From: Pseudomonas fluorescens HK44
GTDB taxonomy: Bacteria > Pseudomonadota > Gammaproteobacteria > Pseudomonadales > Pseudomonadaceae
DNA: 64,000 bases
Reading direction: 5' to 3'
NCBI RefSeq assembly: GCF_000217955.3
Contig: NZ_AFOY02000010.1
Coordinates: 62,001 to 126,000, forward strand
Shown here piece by piece: positions 24,294-33,292 of the stretch. The notes under the pieces were generated by a model. It worked only from the letters and a program-made list of their open reading frames with translations. It had not been told where the DNA came from and made no database searches. The position numbers were made by a program, and so were the translations under genes. Each line of letters starts with the position of its first letter. The first letter of the stretch is position 1.

Positions 24294-25787
24294 TTACAAG
24301 GCCAGTTTCCCTGACCACAGCATCCAGCCGGCGAAAGCGGCCGCCGCCCAGATGACGATCAACAATCCCCACTCAAAGCCGTTCAGCGCTTGACCCTGGC
24401 GAGCCCGTTTGGTGGCCAGGTAAATCAGTGAGCCGGGGGCATAGAGCAGGGCGCTGAGCAGCATGTATTTCGGCCCTGCGGCGAATAGCAGCCAGAAGCA
24501 ATACAGGGTAGCGACCGAGGCAATCGCCATGTCGCGCAGTTGCAGGGCTTTGTGTCCGGCATACGTCGCGCCCTGCCACGTCAGCTTCAACGCATACAGG
24601 CCACTGAACAGGTACGGCAACAGAATCATCGAGGTCGCCAGAGAGATCAGGGCCAGATAACTGGCGCTCGAATACAGCGTCAGCAGCAGGAACAGTTGAA
24701 TGCAGCCGTTGGTAATCCACAAGGCATTGGCAGGCGCGCCATGGGTGTTTTCCAGGGCCAGTGGCCCCGGCATGACCTTTTCCTTGGCTGGTGTGAACAC
24801 GGACTCTGCCGCCAGCAGCGTCCAGGCGAGCAGGGCGCCGCCGACCGAGATGATCAGGCCAATGCTGATCAGCATCGCCCCCCAGTGACCGGCCACTGCC
24901 TCAAGCACGCCACTCATCGACGGGTTTTTCAGGGCGGCCAGTTCCGGTTGCCTGAGAATGCCCAGTGACAACAGCGACACAGCAATCAGCAGCAACAAGG
25001 TGAGGACAAAGCCGATGACGGTGGCCCGTCCCACATTCACACGTTCTGCCGCACGGGCGGAGAATACGTTGGCGCCCTCGATGCCGATAAACACCCAGAC
25101 GGTCACCAGCATCGTGCTTTTGACCTGATCCAGGGTGCTGCCCAGTGCCGGTGCGCCCCAGAAGTCGACCATGAACGTTTCGCGCTGGAAGGCCGCAATC
25201 ACCAGGCCGATAAACAGCAGCAACGGAACGATCTTGGCCAGGGTCGTGAGCGCATTGGCCCGCGCTGCGGTGCGCATGCCCCGCAGAATCATCCAGTGCA
25301 AGGACCACAGCACCAGCGACGCCGCTGCAATGGCCGCTTTGTTATTGCCTTCACCAAATAGCGGGAAGAAGTAACTCAGCGCCGCGAACAGAATCACCAG
25401 ATAACTGACGTTACCGATCCAGGCACTGATCCAGTAACCCCAGGCCGAGTTGAAACCGAGGAATTCGCCGCCTAATGCGCGGGCATAGGCAAACACGCCG
25501 TTATCCAGTTCGGGCTGGCGGTTGGACAAGGTTTGGTAGACCAGTGCCAGTGACAGCATGCCGACGCCGGTGATCAACCAGCCGATCAGGATCGCGCCGG
25601 CACCAGCGCTGGTGGCCATGTTCTGGGGCAGGCTGAAAATACCGCTGCCGATCATCGAGCCGACCACCAGAGCGATCAGCAGGCTCAAGGACAGGCGCCT
25701 GGGTTCCAGTTGGCGCAAACTTCCCGTCGCAGGGCGAGGCGTGATGCCTGGAATAGTCGGTTGAGTACCTTGCACGTGCGTTGCCAT
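24294..25787 (-). CDS. ArcD-like arginine/ornithine or basic amino acid antiporter (APC family)
   Basis: GGAGG 5 bases before the ATG at 25787 fixes the start (497 residues). About 12-13 hydrophobic segments; the first, with VVGSMIGSGIFSLPQNMA, carries the APC-family GxGIF-type substrate motif, followed by NGVFAYARALGGEFLGFNSAWGYW as in ArcD/LysI-like exchangers. In pseudomonads arginine/ornithine exchange feeds the arginine deiminase pathway and is Anr-controlled; an Anr-like box lies 77 bases upstream here, consistent with that. No arcABC genes are adjacent, so the exact substrate is not proven. A perfect palindrome, TGGCCTTACAAGGCCA, covers the stop (24289-24304). Confidence 0.88.
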   Translation of the reverse strand: MATHVQGTQPTIPGITPRPATGSLRQLEPRRLSLSLLIALVVGSMIGSGIFSLPQNMATSAGAGAILIGWLITGVGMLSLALVYQTLSNRQPELDNGVFAYARALGGEFLGFNSAWGYWISAWIGNVSYLVILFAALSYFFPLFGEGNNKAAIAAASLVLWSLHWMILRGMRTAARANALTTLAKIVPLLLFIGLVIAAFQRETFMVDFWGAPALGSTLDQVKSTMLVTVWVFIGIEGANVFSARAAERVNVGRATVIGFVLTLLLLIAVSLLSLGILRQPELAALKNPSMSGVLEAVAGHWGAMLISIGLIISVGGALLAWTLLAAESVFTPAKEKVMPGPLALENTHGAPANALWITNGCIQLFLLLTLYSSASYLALISLATSMILLPYLFSGLYALKLTWQGATYAGHKALQLRDMAIASVATLYCFWLLFAAGPKYMLLSALLYAPGSLIYLATKRARQGQALNGFEWGLLIVIWAAAAFAGWMLWSGKLAL

Positions 25788-25863
25788 GGAAGCCTCCACG
25801 AGACGAGAGATTCTGCGGTATGAACGCTGATTCTTAATGTCTACGCGAATGGGCTGCCGGGAC

Positions 25864-25877
25864 TTGATTTAGATCAG
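25864..25877. promoter_or_regulatory. Anr/FNR-type box (TTGATTTAGATCAG)
   Basis: One change from the consensus (final G). Located 77 bases before the ArcD-like start; predicted class II transcript start is near 25829 on the minus strand. Confidence 0.72.
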
Positions 25878-25985
25878 AGGAATGACGACCCGCTTAATGG
25901 ACACAGGTTCCAATATATGAGGTTCTGACTGGCGCCAGAATGACAAACTCAGGCGGTGCTTAATCGTCAGTCCGAAATGATCACA

Positions 25986-26321
25986 CTACTTCTGTTTATG
26001 CAGGTAATGCTGTATTGCATCAATCTCAAGCTTGTTTGGTGTCGCACCGTTGTCAGATTTGAAGCTGACAACGTTCCAGTGAGGCATTGGCGCCTTTAGC
26101 GGCTTCCCATGGTCATCAATACCGTTCAGTACAGCCCGCTCAAACATTTTTGACTTCCACTCGCTGGCATCCCCAGCCAATTTGGGTGCTGAGCCCCCAA
26201 CGCCTCGAGGCCCATGGCAGGCGCTACAGTTCTCTTGGTAAAGCGCCTCCCCATCTGGAGATGAGGCAATAGTCGATGAGCAAAAGAGTAGGGCCATCAT
26301 TGCAAAAAATGCATGCTTCAT
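25986..26321 (-). CDS. Small monohaem cytochrome c
   Basis: The 111-residue protein has a signal peptide (about 1-20, ending IASS or earlier) and one class-I haem site CSACH near residue 32, followed by GVGGSAPKLAG and a later PMPHWN that can supply the Met ligand. GGAG lies upstream of the ATG. It should be a soluble periplasmic electron carrier. The gene and its flanks look richer in AT than the surrounding DNA, suggesting a separate origin. The 263 bases upstream to 26585 show no gene or clear regulatory site. Confidence 0.92.
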   Translation of the reverse strand: MKHAFFAMMALLFCSSTIASSPDGEALYQENCSACHGPRGVGGSAPKLAGDASEWKSKMFERAVLNGIDDHGKPLKAPMPHWNVVSFKSDNGATPNKLEIDAIQHYLHKQK

Positions 26322-26584
26322 TTCCGGCTCCTAGGCAGGCCAATAGCTGCGCGGGTCACAAAGAAAGGGAAGGCCTTTGCGTGTTCGAACCCTTGAGTTG
26401 CTATCGGATGAAAGAGTAGCAGGTCGGATCAATCGTGTCGGGCTCTTTATACAGCTCTGCACCGTGGGGGTGCCCAAACAAATGCCTCCACGGACACAGG
26501 CTTGTCAGCATCACTCAAGCCCTGAATGTTGTCGCTCGTCGGTGACCGCGACCGGGTAACACCCAAGTCCATTTCATATAAGCG

Positions 26585-27286
26585 CTAAGCAACTGCACCA
26601 AATGAAATGCCTACGGCTGCAGTAATGGCCATCGCCAGCGCGCCCCACAGTGTCACCCGCCAGGCGCCGATCAGCAGATTGGCGCCGCCTGCCTTGGCGG
26701 CAATGCCCCCTAAAGCGCCGAGGAATACCAGTGACATGCCGGATATCCAGGCAATCACACTGTCAGTCGGTGCGAGGAGGGTTACGCCCAGCGGCAATGC
26801 GGCGCCCACTACAAAGCTGGCCGCCGAGGACATTGCCGCCTGCAGCGGTTTTGCGCTGAGCGCATCGGAAATGCCCAGTTCGTCGCGCGCGTGTGAGCCC
26901 AGTGCATCGTGTGCCATGAGCTGCGTGGCGACTTTACTGGCCAGCTCGGGTTCAACACCGCGCTCCACATAGATGGCCGCCAACTCTCGGTGTTCGGCAA
27001 GCGGCGCCGTCTCAAGCTCTGTTTGTTCGCGCAACAGATCAGCCCGTTCGGTATCGGCCTGGGAATGCACGGAGACGTATTCGCCCGCCGCCATCGACAT
27101 CGCACCCGCCACCAGCCCGGCAACCCCCGTGACGAGCAACGTGCTGTGGGTGGCATTGGCGGCGGCGACGCCGATCAGCAGACTGGCGGTCGATACAATG
27201 CCGTCGTTGGCACCCAATACCGAGGCCCGAAGCCAGCCGATCCGCTCATGTTTATGGGATTCAGCGTGTCTGCGAAAGAACTTCAT
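26585..27286 (-). CDS. VIT1/CCC1-family iron/manganese transporter
   Basis: The 233-residue protein opens with HERIGWLRASVLGANDGIVSTASLLIGVAAA, the strongly conserved first helix of this family, then AGAMSMAAGEYVSVHSQADTE, where acidic residues bind metal in the loop helices, and three C-terminal membrane segments (about 150-172, 178-198 and 208-230). These proteins move Fe2+ or Mn2+ out of the cytosol. No ribosome site stronger than GAAAG was seen. No Anr box lies upstream. Substrate metal is inferred from family only. Confidence 0.93.
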   Translation of the reverse strand: MKFFRRHAESHKHERIGWLRASVLGANDGIVSTASLLIGVAAANATHSTLLVTGVAGLVAGAMSMAAGEYVSVHSQADTERADLLREQTELETAPLAEHRELAAIYVERGVEPELASKVATQLMAHDALGSHARDELGISDALSAKPLQAAMSSAASFVVGAALPLGVTLLAPTDSVIAWISGMSLVFLGALGGIAAKAGGANLLIGAWRVTLWGALAMAITAAVGISFGAVA

Positions 27287-27364
27287 CGTTGAAATCTGCT
27301 CACTGTCGTTGAATCGATGCCGATCAAAAAATGCCTGAATACATCAACCGCTGGCCTGGTCGTT

Positions 27365-28336
27365 TCAGCGAGTTTCAATCTGCGCCTGGAGCCGTCCGGC
27401 AACAACCGATATTTCCCTGAACTGCTCGCCATCATGTACCACGAACAACGCATCCATGCCGCGCTCCTGCGCAAGCTCAGGACCGGCTTTCTCTCCCAGG
27501 ACCATCAGCGCGGTGGCCCATGCATCGGCAAGCATGCAGGTGGCGGCAACCACGGTCACTGCCGCGAGTGAGTTGGACAGGGGCGCTCCGAGACCAGGAT
27601 CCATCGTATGCGAGTAGTGCCGACCCGCGACCTCGATCCAGTGACGATAGTCCCCGGACGTGGCAATCGCCGCATCGCTGATCTCCATCACCCCCATGAC
27701 CTCACGAATGCCGCGGCGGGGTCTTTCAATGGCGACGACCCAGGACTGGCCTCCCGGCTTGGCCCCGCGTGCGCGCATTTCTCCGTCAATCCCCACCAGG
27801 TAGTTCGTTATCCCCCAACCATCGAGGCAACGTGCCATTTCATCCACCGCAAAGCCCTTGGCGATGCCTGAAAGATCAAGGGTAGTCGCTGAGCGTTTGC
27901 GGGCCAGGTTGCGCAGCGGATCAATCTCCAGCGCTTGAGTGGCCGGCACACGCCCCTGACGGTCCGAGGCACTGATGTGCGCTGCGCTGGGTTGTTGTTC
28001 GCCAGGCCCAAAGCCCCAGGCATTGACCAGATCGCCCACGGCAATATCAAACGCCCCGCTGGATTGACGACCCACCCGCAGCGCCGTGGCCAGGACGGTG
28101 GTCAGCTCCTCGGGAATGGGCAGCCATTGCTGTTCGGGTGCTGCGTTGAGGCGGTTGAGCGCGGATTGGGCCTTCCACGTCGACATCTGTTGATCCACTG
28201 TGTCGACAGCCGCAAACAGGCTCTTGTGGATGGCGGCCTCATCCACCGACGGCTCGGCGTAAAACACCGCACTGTAACGGGTGCCCATGGTTTCCCCGCT
28301 CAGGCTATAGCGTTGGGGTTCAGTAGACATCTTCAC
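27365..28336 (-). CDS. apbE: ApbE-like FAD:protein FMN transferase, without signal peptide
   Basis: The 323-residue protein matches ApbE: SGETMGTRYSAVF near residue 15, FDIAVGDLVNAWGFG, LDLSGIAKGFAVDEM near 175, YLVGIDGEMRARG, and HTMDPGLGAPLSN followed by ATCMLADAWATAL, where the metal-binding residues lie. The enzyme transfers FMN from FAD to Thr/Ser of target proteins. Most family members are exported or lipid-anchored, but this one starts directly with the fold. It overlaps the flavoreductase gene by 17 bases and ends the DUF2271 - reductase - apbE operon, so its target is likely the DUF2271 protein or the reductase. Confidence 0.93.
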   Translation of the reverse strand: MKMSTEPQRYSLSGETMGTRYSAVFYAEPSVDEAAIHKSLFAAVDTVDQQMSTWKAQSALNRLNAAPEQQWLPIPEELTTVLATALRVGRQSSGAFDIAVGDLVNAWGFGPGEQQPSAAHISASDRQGRVPATQALEIDPLRNLARKRSATTLDLSGIAKGFAVDEMARCLDGWGITNYLVGIDGEMRARGAKPGGQSWVVAIERPRRGIREVMGVMEISDAAIATSGDYRHWIEVAGRHYSHTMDPGLGAPLSNSLAAVTVVAATCMLADAWATALMVLGEKAGPELAQERGMDALFVVHDGEQFREISVVAGRLQAQIETR

Positions 28337-30542
28337 GGTAGCGTCCTTGTGCTTTGAGCGTCAGCACGTTCAAGTCGAGCGGGGCCAGCACTTCATCCAG
28401 GGCGTTCATCACCCCTTTGGCCATCTCGCGACTCCCGCACACCAACACGTGGGCGCCTTTTTCAATCAGCCGGCGTAGTGCCAGCGCGTCGGCGATCAGG
28501 CGGTCCTGCACATAGCTGCGTTCATGGGTTTGGGAGAAGGCGGCGCGCAACCGGGTGAGGCGCTGATCCGCCAGATAGCGGTTGAGCTCGGACTCATAGA
28601 GAAAGTCGGATGCCGGGTGACGTCCGCCCCAGTACAAGTGCATGGGGTGCCGGGCTTTGTTGTTGCGGATAAAACCGGCCAAGGGGCCGATCCCCGTACC
28701 GGCGCCGATGAGAATCACCGGCAGTTTTCCAGGGCCGGGACGGAACTCGGGATTGGGCTGTATGAAGGCTTCGATCTGTCCTCCCAGCGGCAAGTCATGA
28801 AGCAATCCCGAACACACGCCGTCGGTGTGTTTACGCACACAGATTTCCAGCACGCCGTCATCCGATCCGCTGGCCAGTGAGTAGTAGCGCGGCACCCTGG
28901 AGCCGGGCGGCAGTACGCCAACCAGATCTCCGGCCTGGAACCGGGGCAGGCCGTTGTTGCGTCTGTGTTTGGGCGCGCCCGGTGAGTGGGGCGTTGCGAC
29001 TGCGTTGAAACGCAGGATCTGGGTGGGGGCGTTCACGTGTTCGCCGTAGTGTGTGCGATCGATCAACGCCAAGGTCGTGGTATCCGGCAGTTGCGGGGTG
29101 TGTACCAGCGTCAGTTCATGGCCCAGCAACTGGCCAACGGCAGTGCCCCAACGGGTGAACGCCTGGGCGGATTGGCGATTGATGGTTTCAAGTTCCAGCA
29201 ACTGCGGCCAGCCTGAAGCAAGCAGAGCCGCCTGAGTGTCCATGGCAAACTGACAAAATTTCGGGAACTGCCGATCGCCAAATCCCAGTACGGCAAAACC
29301 CAGACCAGGCTTTGCGCGGGTATTAGCCAGTCGTTTGAAGAACTGTGAGGCCGAGGCGGGGGCGTCACCGTCGCCGGTCGTGGCGGTCAGGATGAACAGC
29401 CGTTGGGCGCTGCGATACTCCACCGCGAGCCGGTTCATGGGCGCGGTGTGGACGCGGTGGCCGGTCTGGTGCAACGCCTCATGCAAGGTCTTGGCAAACC
29501 CCCAGGTGGTGTTGCTTTCGCTCCCGACCAGAATCACCGTGTCGGCGTTTTGCACGCCACTGTTGTGAGGGATTTTCGGCAGCGACTGGCGACGACGCCA
29601 CCACAGTAGCGCACCGGTGATGCTCATCAACGGCACGCTGAGCGCGCAAACGCCGAGGAACAGGCCCAGCCACCAGAGGCTTTCGCCGGTATGCAACTGG
29701 TAGATGAATTCGTAGGCATTACGCATGCGGTCGTGGGGCTCGTAAGACAACAGTGCTCCGCTGGCGGGGTCGACATAACCGTCGCCCTGCGCGGTAGCCA
29801 ACGAAAAGGCATCCTCGGGATGACCGACGCTGGGGTAGATCAGCTCGCGCAGGTCGTTCAGGTCAGTCGCCAGCAGTGCTGGCAAAGTCGCGACCGGTGC
29901 TGCCGGGCCGCTGCTGAGCGTGCTCGGAAACACCGGCTCGCGTTGCGTCCCGTCCGAGATCAGGTTGAAGGTGGTGGCCGACATGTACAGCCCGGTCAAC
30001 GCGGACAACAGCAGGCCCAGAATCGCGAAACGCCCGACTTCAGCGTGCCAGCGCTGATTGAAACTGCCGCGCAGTGGCCGCATCACGCGCCGCCAGCCGC
30101 CCAGGCGTTGTGCCAGCAGCGCAGCCCCGGAAATCGACAGTATCAAGATGAACAGCGCACCGATGCCGGCTGCGGCGTGCCCCGGTGTGCCTGACAGCAA
30201 TGAGCGGTGCAGGTCTTTGACCCAACGGGTGAACGCCGAGGGCGTATAGCTCGCAACACCCGCTCCGGTCAGCGGGTCGACGCGCTCGGCAGCGGTCTGG
30301 CCGTCCTGGGTGAAATACACGATGACCGAACCCGAGGGGGTACGGCGGATTTTTTCGACTTCAGGGTAGTGGTTCGCCACTCGACCGGCCAACTCGGCAA
30401 CGTTCACCTGACCGGATGCCGGTACTGTCGCGTTCAGTCTTTCCAGGGCCGGATTGATCGACAGGATCGCACCGCTGAGCGCCAGCAGCATGACCAGCAG
30501 GGCTGCGACAAGGCCGGGCAGTGAGTGAAACTGGCGTAGCAT
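28320..30542 (-). CDS. PepSY-membrane/flavodoxin/FAD-NADPH reductase fusion
   Basis: The 740-residue protein starts with a PepSY-associated membrane domain: hydrophobic segments at about 10-30, 122-146, 172-193 and 296-320, with two PepSY-like periplasmic pieces. From about 335 comes a flavodoxin domain (VGSESNTTWGFAKTLHEAL, FMN loop; TATTGDGDAP), and from about 490 a ferredoxin-NADP-reductase-like part (RYYSLASGSDDGVLEICV for FAD, GAGTGIGPLAGF and CGSREMAKGV for NADPH). This is the sulphite-reductase-flavoprotein arrangement attached to a membrane unit, giving electron flow from cytosolic NADPH to the periplasm. Neighbours, DUF2271 upstream by 25 bases and apbE downstream, suggest the periplasmic acceptor is flavinylated. 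Confidence 0.93.
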   Translation of the reverse strand: MLRQFHSLPGLVAALLVMLLALSGAILSINPALERLNATVPASGQVNVAELAGRVANHYPEVEKIRRTPSGSVIVYFTQDGQTAAERVDPLTGAGVASYTPSAFTRWVKDLHRSLLSGTPGHAAAGIGALFILILSISGAALLAQRLGGWRRVMRPLRGSFNQRWHAEVGRFAILGLLLSALTGLYMSATTFNLISDGTQREPVFPSTLSSGPAAPVATLPALLATDLNDLRELIYPSVGHPEDAFSLATAQGDGYVDPASGALLSYEPHDRMRNAYEFIYQLHTGESLWWLGLFLGVCALSVPLMSITGALLWWRRRQSLPKIPHNSGVQNADTVILVGSESNTTWGFAKTLHEALHQTGHRVHTAPMNRLAVEYRSAQRLFILTATTGDGDAPASASQFFKRLANTRAKPGLGFAVLGFGDRQFPKFCQFAMDTQAALLASGWPQLLELETINRQSAQAFTRWGTAVGQLLGHELTLVHTPQLPDTTTLALIDRTHYGEHVNAPTQILRFNAVATPHSPGAPKHRRNNGLPRFQAGDLVGVLPPGSRVPRYYSLASGSDDGVLEICVRKHTDGVCSGLLHDLPLGGQIEAFIQPNPEFRPGPGKLPVILIGAGTGIGPLAGFIRNNKARHPMHLYWGGRHPASDFLYESELNRYLADQRLTRLRAAFSQTHERSYVQDRLIADALALRRLIEKGAHVLVCGSREMAKGVMNALDEVLAPLDLNVLTLKAQGRYREDVY

Positions 30543-30567
30543 GGTCAGCCTCCAAGGGGTGCCGGTG

Positions 30568-31038
30568 TCACATGTCGTAGGTAAAAGACTCGATGTAACC
30601 GCTGCCGGTCGAAGGTTTTCCCGCGCCTTGGGTGGTCAATGGCACGGTAATATCAGAGCGCGCCTCACGTTGGTTCTCGACAGCACTGTCGACGCGGATC
30701 TGATAGCCAGCATCGATCAGCGTGTCTGCCAGTTCAACGCTCACTTTCAGGGTGCGCCCGCTACCGACGCTGGCGCCGCTGACCCCGTCAAATTCGCTGG
30801 GGTTCAAGCCGCTGCCGCGGGCCCAGTCGGACAAATGCCTGTAGTACTTGGCCTTTCTGCCGGCCACCCACAGGGTTTTCTGGTATTTGCCGTTGGCGTC
30901 GGTCACATAAAACGCCAGATACGCGTCATTGCCGTCGTAATTCTTCAGCCGGGTGGTCAGGGTGACTTCCCGCGCCTGGGCCAGACCCGGCAGCGCAATG
31001 GCGGTGGCGAGACAAACCGCAGCAGTCAGTTTTTTCAT
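30568..31038 (-). CDS. Exported DUF2271 protein with flavinylation-like motif
   Basis: The ATG at 31038 gives 156 residues with a clear signal peptide (1-22, ALPGLAQA). The mature part is a beta-rich DUF2271 domain: VTLTTRLKNYDGNDAYLAFYV, KYYRHLSDWARG, then D84-GVSGAS90. This last motif resembles the D-G-x-(S/T)-G-A-(S/T) sequence at which ApbE attaches FMN, with S90 as acceptor. It is first in the operon with the membrane flavoreductase and apbE, and is divergent from a two-component system. I infer a periplasmic flavoprotein reduced by the flavoreductase. Confidence 0.85.
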   Translation of the reverse strand: MKKLTAAVCLATAIALPGLAQAREVTLTTRLKNYDGNDAYLAFYVTDANGKYQKTLWVAGRKAKYYRHLSDWARGSGLNPSEFDGVSGASVGSGRTLKVSVELADTLIDAGYQIRVDSAVENQREARSDITVPLTTQGAGKPSTGSGYIESFTYDM

Positions 31039-31171
31039 GGTGGAATTCCCGTTAAAGCGTTGTGGCTGAATCCTGCGCCTGTAAGCTGACAGCAACCTGA
31101 AAGGGGATTCAGGCCTTTGTCAGGTTCGTCAGCCAAGGTGTTGTACGGCGAACCATCACAGGAGGGTTGTA

Positions 31172-31831
31172 ATGCGGGTTTTATTGGTTGAGGACGCTGT
31201 GGGGCTCGGCGAGGCGGTACGTGAGCAACTCGCGGATGACGGCCACGCAGTGGACTGGGTGCAGCGCCTCGATCACGCTCAGACCAGCGTGCGAACCACA
31301 CGTTATGACCTGATCTTGCTTGACCTGATGCTGCCGGACGGGCGCGGGCTGGATTTTTTGCGCCAGCAACGCGGGGCAGGGGATGTCACTCCGGTGATCA
31401 TACTCACGGCTCGAGACCAGATATCCGATCGCATTGAGGGCCTGAATGCGGGGGCTGACGACTATCTGGTCAAACCCTTCGATCTCTTCGAGTTGTCCGC
31501 CCGAGTCGCGGCGGTGGCGCGGCGCTACAGTGGTAATCCCAATCCGCAGATCAAAGTGGGCGGGTTGCAGATCGACATGACCGCTCGCACGGTGCTGCGC
31601 GCCGGCATGACGGTGGACCTCACCGCGCGCGAGTGGGCATTGTTCGAAGCCTTCATCCAGCGCCCCGGCGCGTTGTTATCCAAATCCCAGCTGGAAGATC
31701 GCCTGTATGCATTCGGCGCCGAAATTGAAAGCAACACCATCGAGGTCTATATCAGTCGTCTGCGCAAGAAACTGGGCCGCGAGATGATTGAGACGGTCCG
31801 TGGGATGGGCTACCGGTTGATGCCGGAATGA
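31172..31831 (+). CDS. OmpR-family response regulator
   Basis: The 219-residue protein has a receiver domain with VEDAVG (acidic pocket near 7-8), phospho-acceptor D51 in LILLDLMLPDG, T79/A80 and K101, and a winged-helix DNA-binding domain from about 125 (REWALFEAFIQRPGALLSKSQLEDRLY, then NTIEVYISRLRKKLG). GGAGGG is before the ATG. It shares a 133-base divergent region with the DUF2271 operon, which it probably controls. The histidine kinase follows with ATGA overlap. Similar to QseB/PmrA-type regulators; the signal is unknown. Confidence 0.95.
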   Translation: MRVLLVEDAVGLGEAVREQLADDGHAVDWVQRLDHAQTSVRTTRYDLILLDLMLPDGRGLDFLRQQRGAGDVTPVIILTARDQISDRIEGLNAGADDYLVKPFDLFELSARVAAVARRYSGNPNPQIKVGGLQIDMTARTVLRAGMTVDLTAREWALFEAFIQRPGALLSKSQLEDRLYAFGAEIESNTIEVYISRLRKKLGREMIETVRGMGYRLMPE

Positions 31832-33159
31832 AGCCAGCCTCGAGTTTGCAAAAGCGCCTGGGGCTTGGGCTGACGCTGGGCATGACCCTGCTCTGGCTGG
31901 GGGCGACCGTCGGCGCCTGGGTCGTGGTGCAACACGAATTGAACGAGGCCTTCGACAGTGCACTGGAGGAGACGGCACAGCGAATCCTGCCCTTGGCCGT
32001 GCTCGAAATCGGCAGCCGTGACGAGCCTCGCCAGGCTCGACATATCGCACCGCTCAAAGTGCGTAAGGAATACCTGACGTATCTGGTCCGCGATGCCAGG
32101 GGCGAGATACTGATGCAATCTCATGATGCCGACCCTGACATATTCAATCCGCTGCCGGTGGAGGGCTTCACGACCACTTCCAGGTACCGCTTGTACGGGA
32201 CCAGCGCTCCGCGCGAAGGCGTTTTCATCGAGATGGCCGAGCCCTTGGCCCATCGACGCGAAGCCGCTCAGGAGGCCTTGCTCGCGTTGCTCCTGCCGTT
32301 GCTGGCACTGATTCCGATCAGCTTGCTGGGCACCTGGTTGTTCGTGCATGTCAGCCTGCGTAGCGTTCGGGCGTACCGCCGGGCCATCGAGACGCGCGGG
32401 GGCGGTGACTTGTCCCCTATCAAGGTGGATCGATTGCCTGCGGAAATCGACCCGTTGGCCGAGGCGGTCAACCATCTGATGGAGCGACTGCGCAAGGCAC
32501 TGGAGACGGAACGCAGCTTTACCGCCAACAGTGCCCATGAGCTGCGTACCCCGTTGGCGGCGACGCTGGCACACATTCAGCGGTTACGCCGCGAGGCGCC
32601 TGAGGGCCCGCTTCAAGTGCGCGCCGCGAAGATCGAGGCCTCTCTTCAGGCGCTGACGCGACTCTCGGAAAAGCTGATGCAACTGGCCAAGGCTGAAGGC
32701 GGCGGACTTCTGTCCGAAGTGCCGCAAGACCTTATTCCCCTACTGGCGCATGTGGTGGATGAGTGCAATCACGCGGCCGGCCAGCAGGTTCATCTGGTTC
32801 TGCCCGCCGTGCAAAGCGTGCAGTCGGCCATTGATCCTGACGCTTTTGCCATTCTTGTGCGCAACCTGATCGAAAACGCGATGAAGCACGGCGCGCCGGA
32901 TCAACCCATTGAGGTGAGCCTTTCCGGTCAGGCACTTCTGAGGGTGGTCAATGCCGGTCCGGTGGTGCCTGAGCCGATATTGAAACGCCTGACCGAGCGC
33001 TTCGTGCGAGGTGAAAGCGGCGCTGAGGGTTCGGGGCTTGGCCTGGCTATCGCGCTGACGATTGCCCAGGGCGTCAATGCGACGATGACGCTCGTGTCGC
33101 CCGCGACGGGTAAACACGACGGCTTTGAAGTCATCGTGCAGTTTGTTCAGGGGTGCTAG
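31828..33159 (+). CDS. Sensor histidine kinase partner
   Basis: The 443-residue kinase has membrane segments at about 12-35 and 150-173 with a ~110-residue periplasmic domain between, in which no known sensor fold was recognised. A HAMP-like linker and the dimerisation helix SFTANSAHELRTPLAATLAHI follow, with phospho-acceptor H237. The ATPase domain shows LVRNLIENAMKHG (N box) and GSGLGLAIAL (G box). It overlaps the response regulator gene by 4 bases. It resembles QseC/PmrB-type kinases, and likely senses a periplasmic or metal/redox condition relevant to the divergent flavoprotein operon; that is inference. Confidence 0.94.
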   Translation: MKPASSLQKRLGLGLTLGMTLLWLGATVGAWVVVQHELNEAFDSALEETAQRILPLAVLEIGSRDEPRQARHIAPLKVRKEYLTYLVRDARGEILMQSHDADPDIFNPLPVEGFTTTSRYRLYGTSAPREGVFIEMAEPLAHRREAAQEALLALLLPLLALIPISLLGTWLFVHVSLRSVRAYRRAIETRGGGDLSPIKVDRLPAEIDPLAEAVNHLMERLRKALETERSFTANSAHELRTPLAATLAHIQRLRREAPEGPLQVRAAKIEASLQALTRLSEKLMQLAKAEGGGLLSEVPQDLIPLLAHVVDECNHAAGQQVHLVLPAVQSVQSAIDPDAFAILVRNLIENAMKHGAPDQPIEVSLSGQALLRVVNAGPVVPEPILKRLTERFVRGESGAEGSGLGLAIALTIAQGVNATMTLVSPATGKHDGFEVIVQFVQGC

Positions 33160-33292
33160 AGGGAATGGATGCGGTGCCGACCGGTTGACGGTTCTGCGCG
33201 ATCAAAGACACGCCGCACGTCGCTGCAAGCAGGGCTATAATCGCGCCCACGTTTTACTCCCTTCACAACACCCTCCACCCTACGAGACTGCC

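Noticed and set aside
26322-26584. Possible 60-residue gene (26377-26559) and an Anr-like site in the gap
   Set aside because: No Shine-Dalgarno, no motif, and no TTGAT-N4-ATCAA match was found on either strand.
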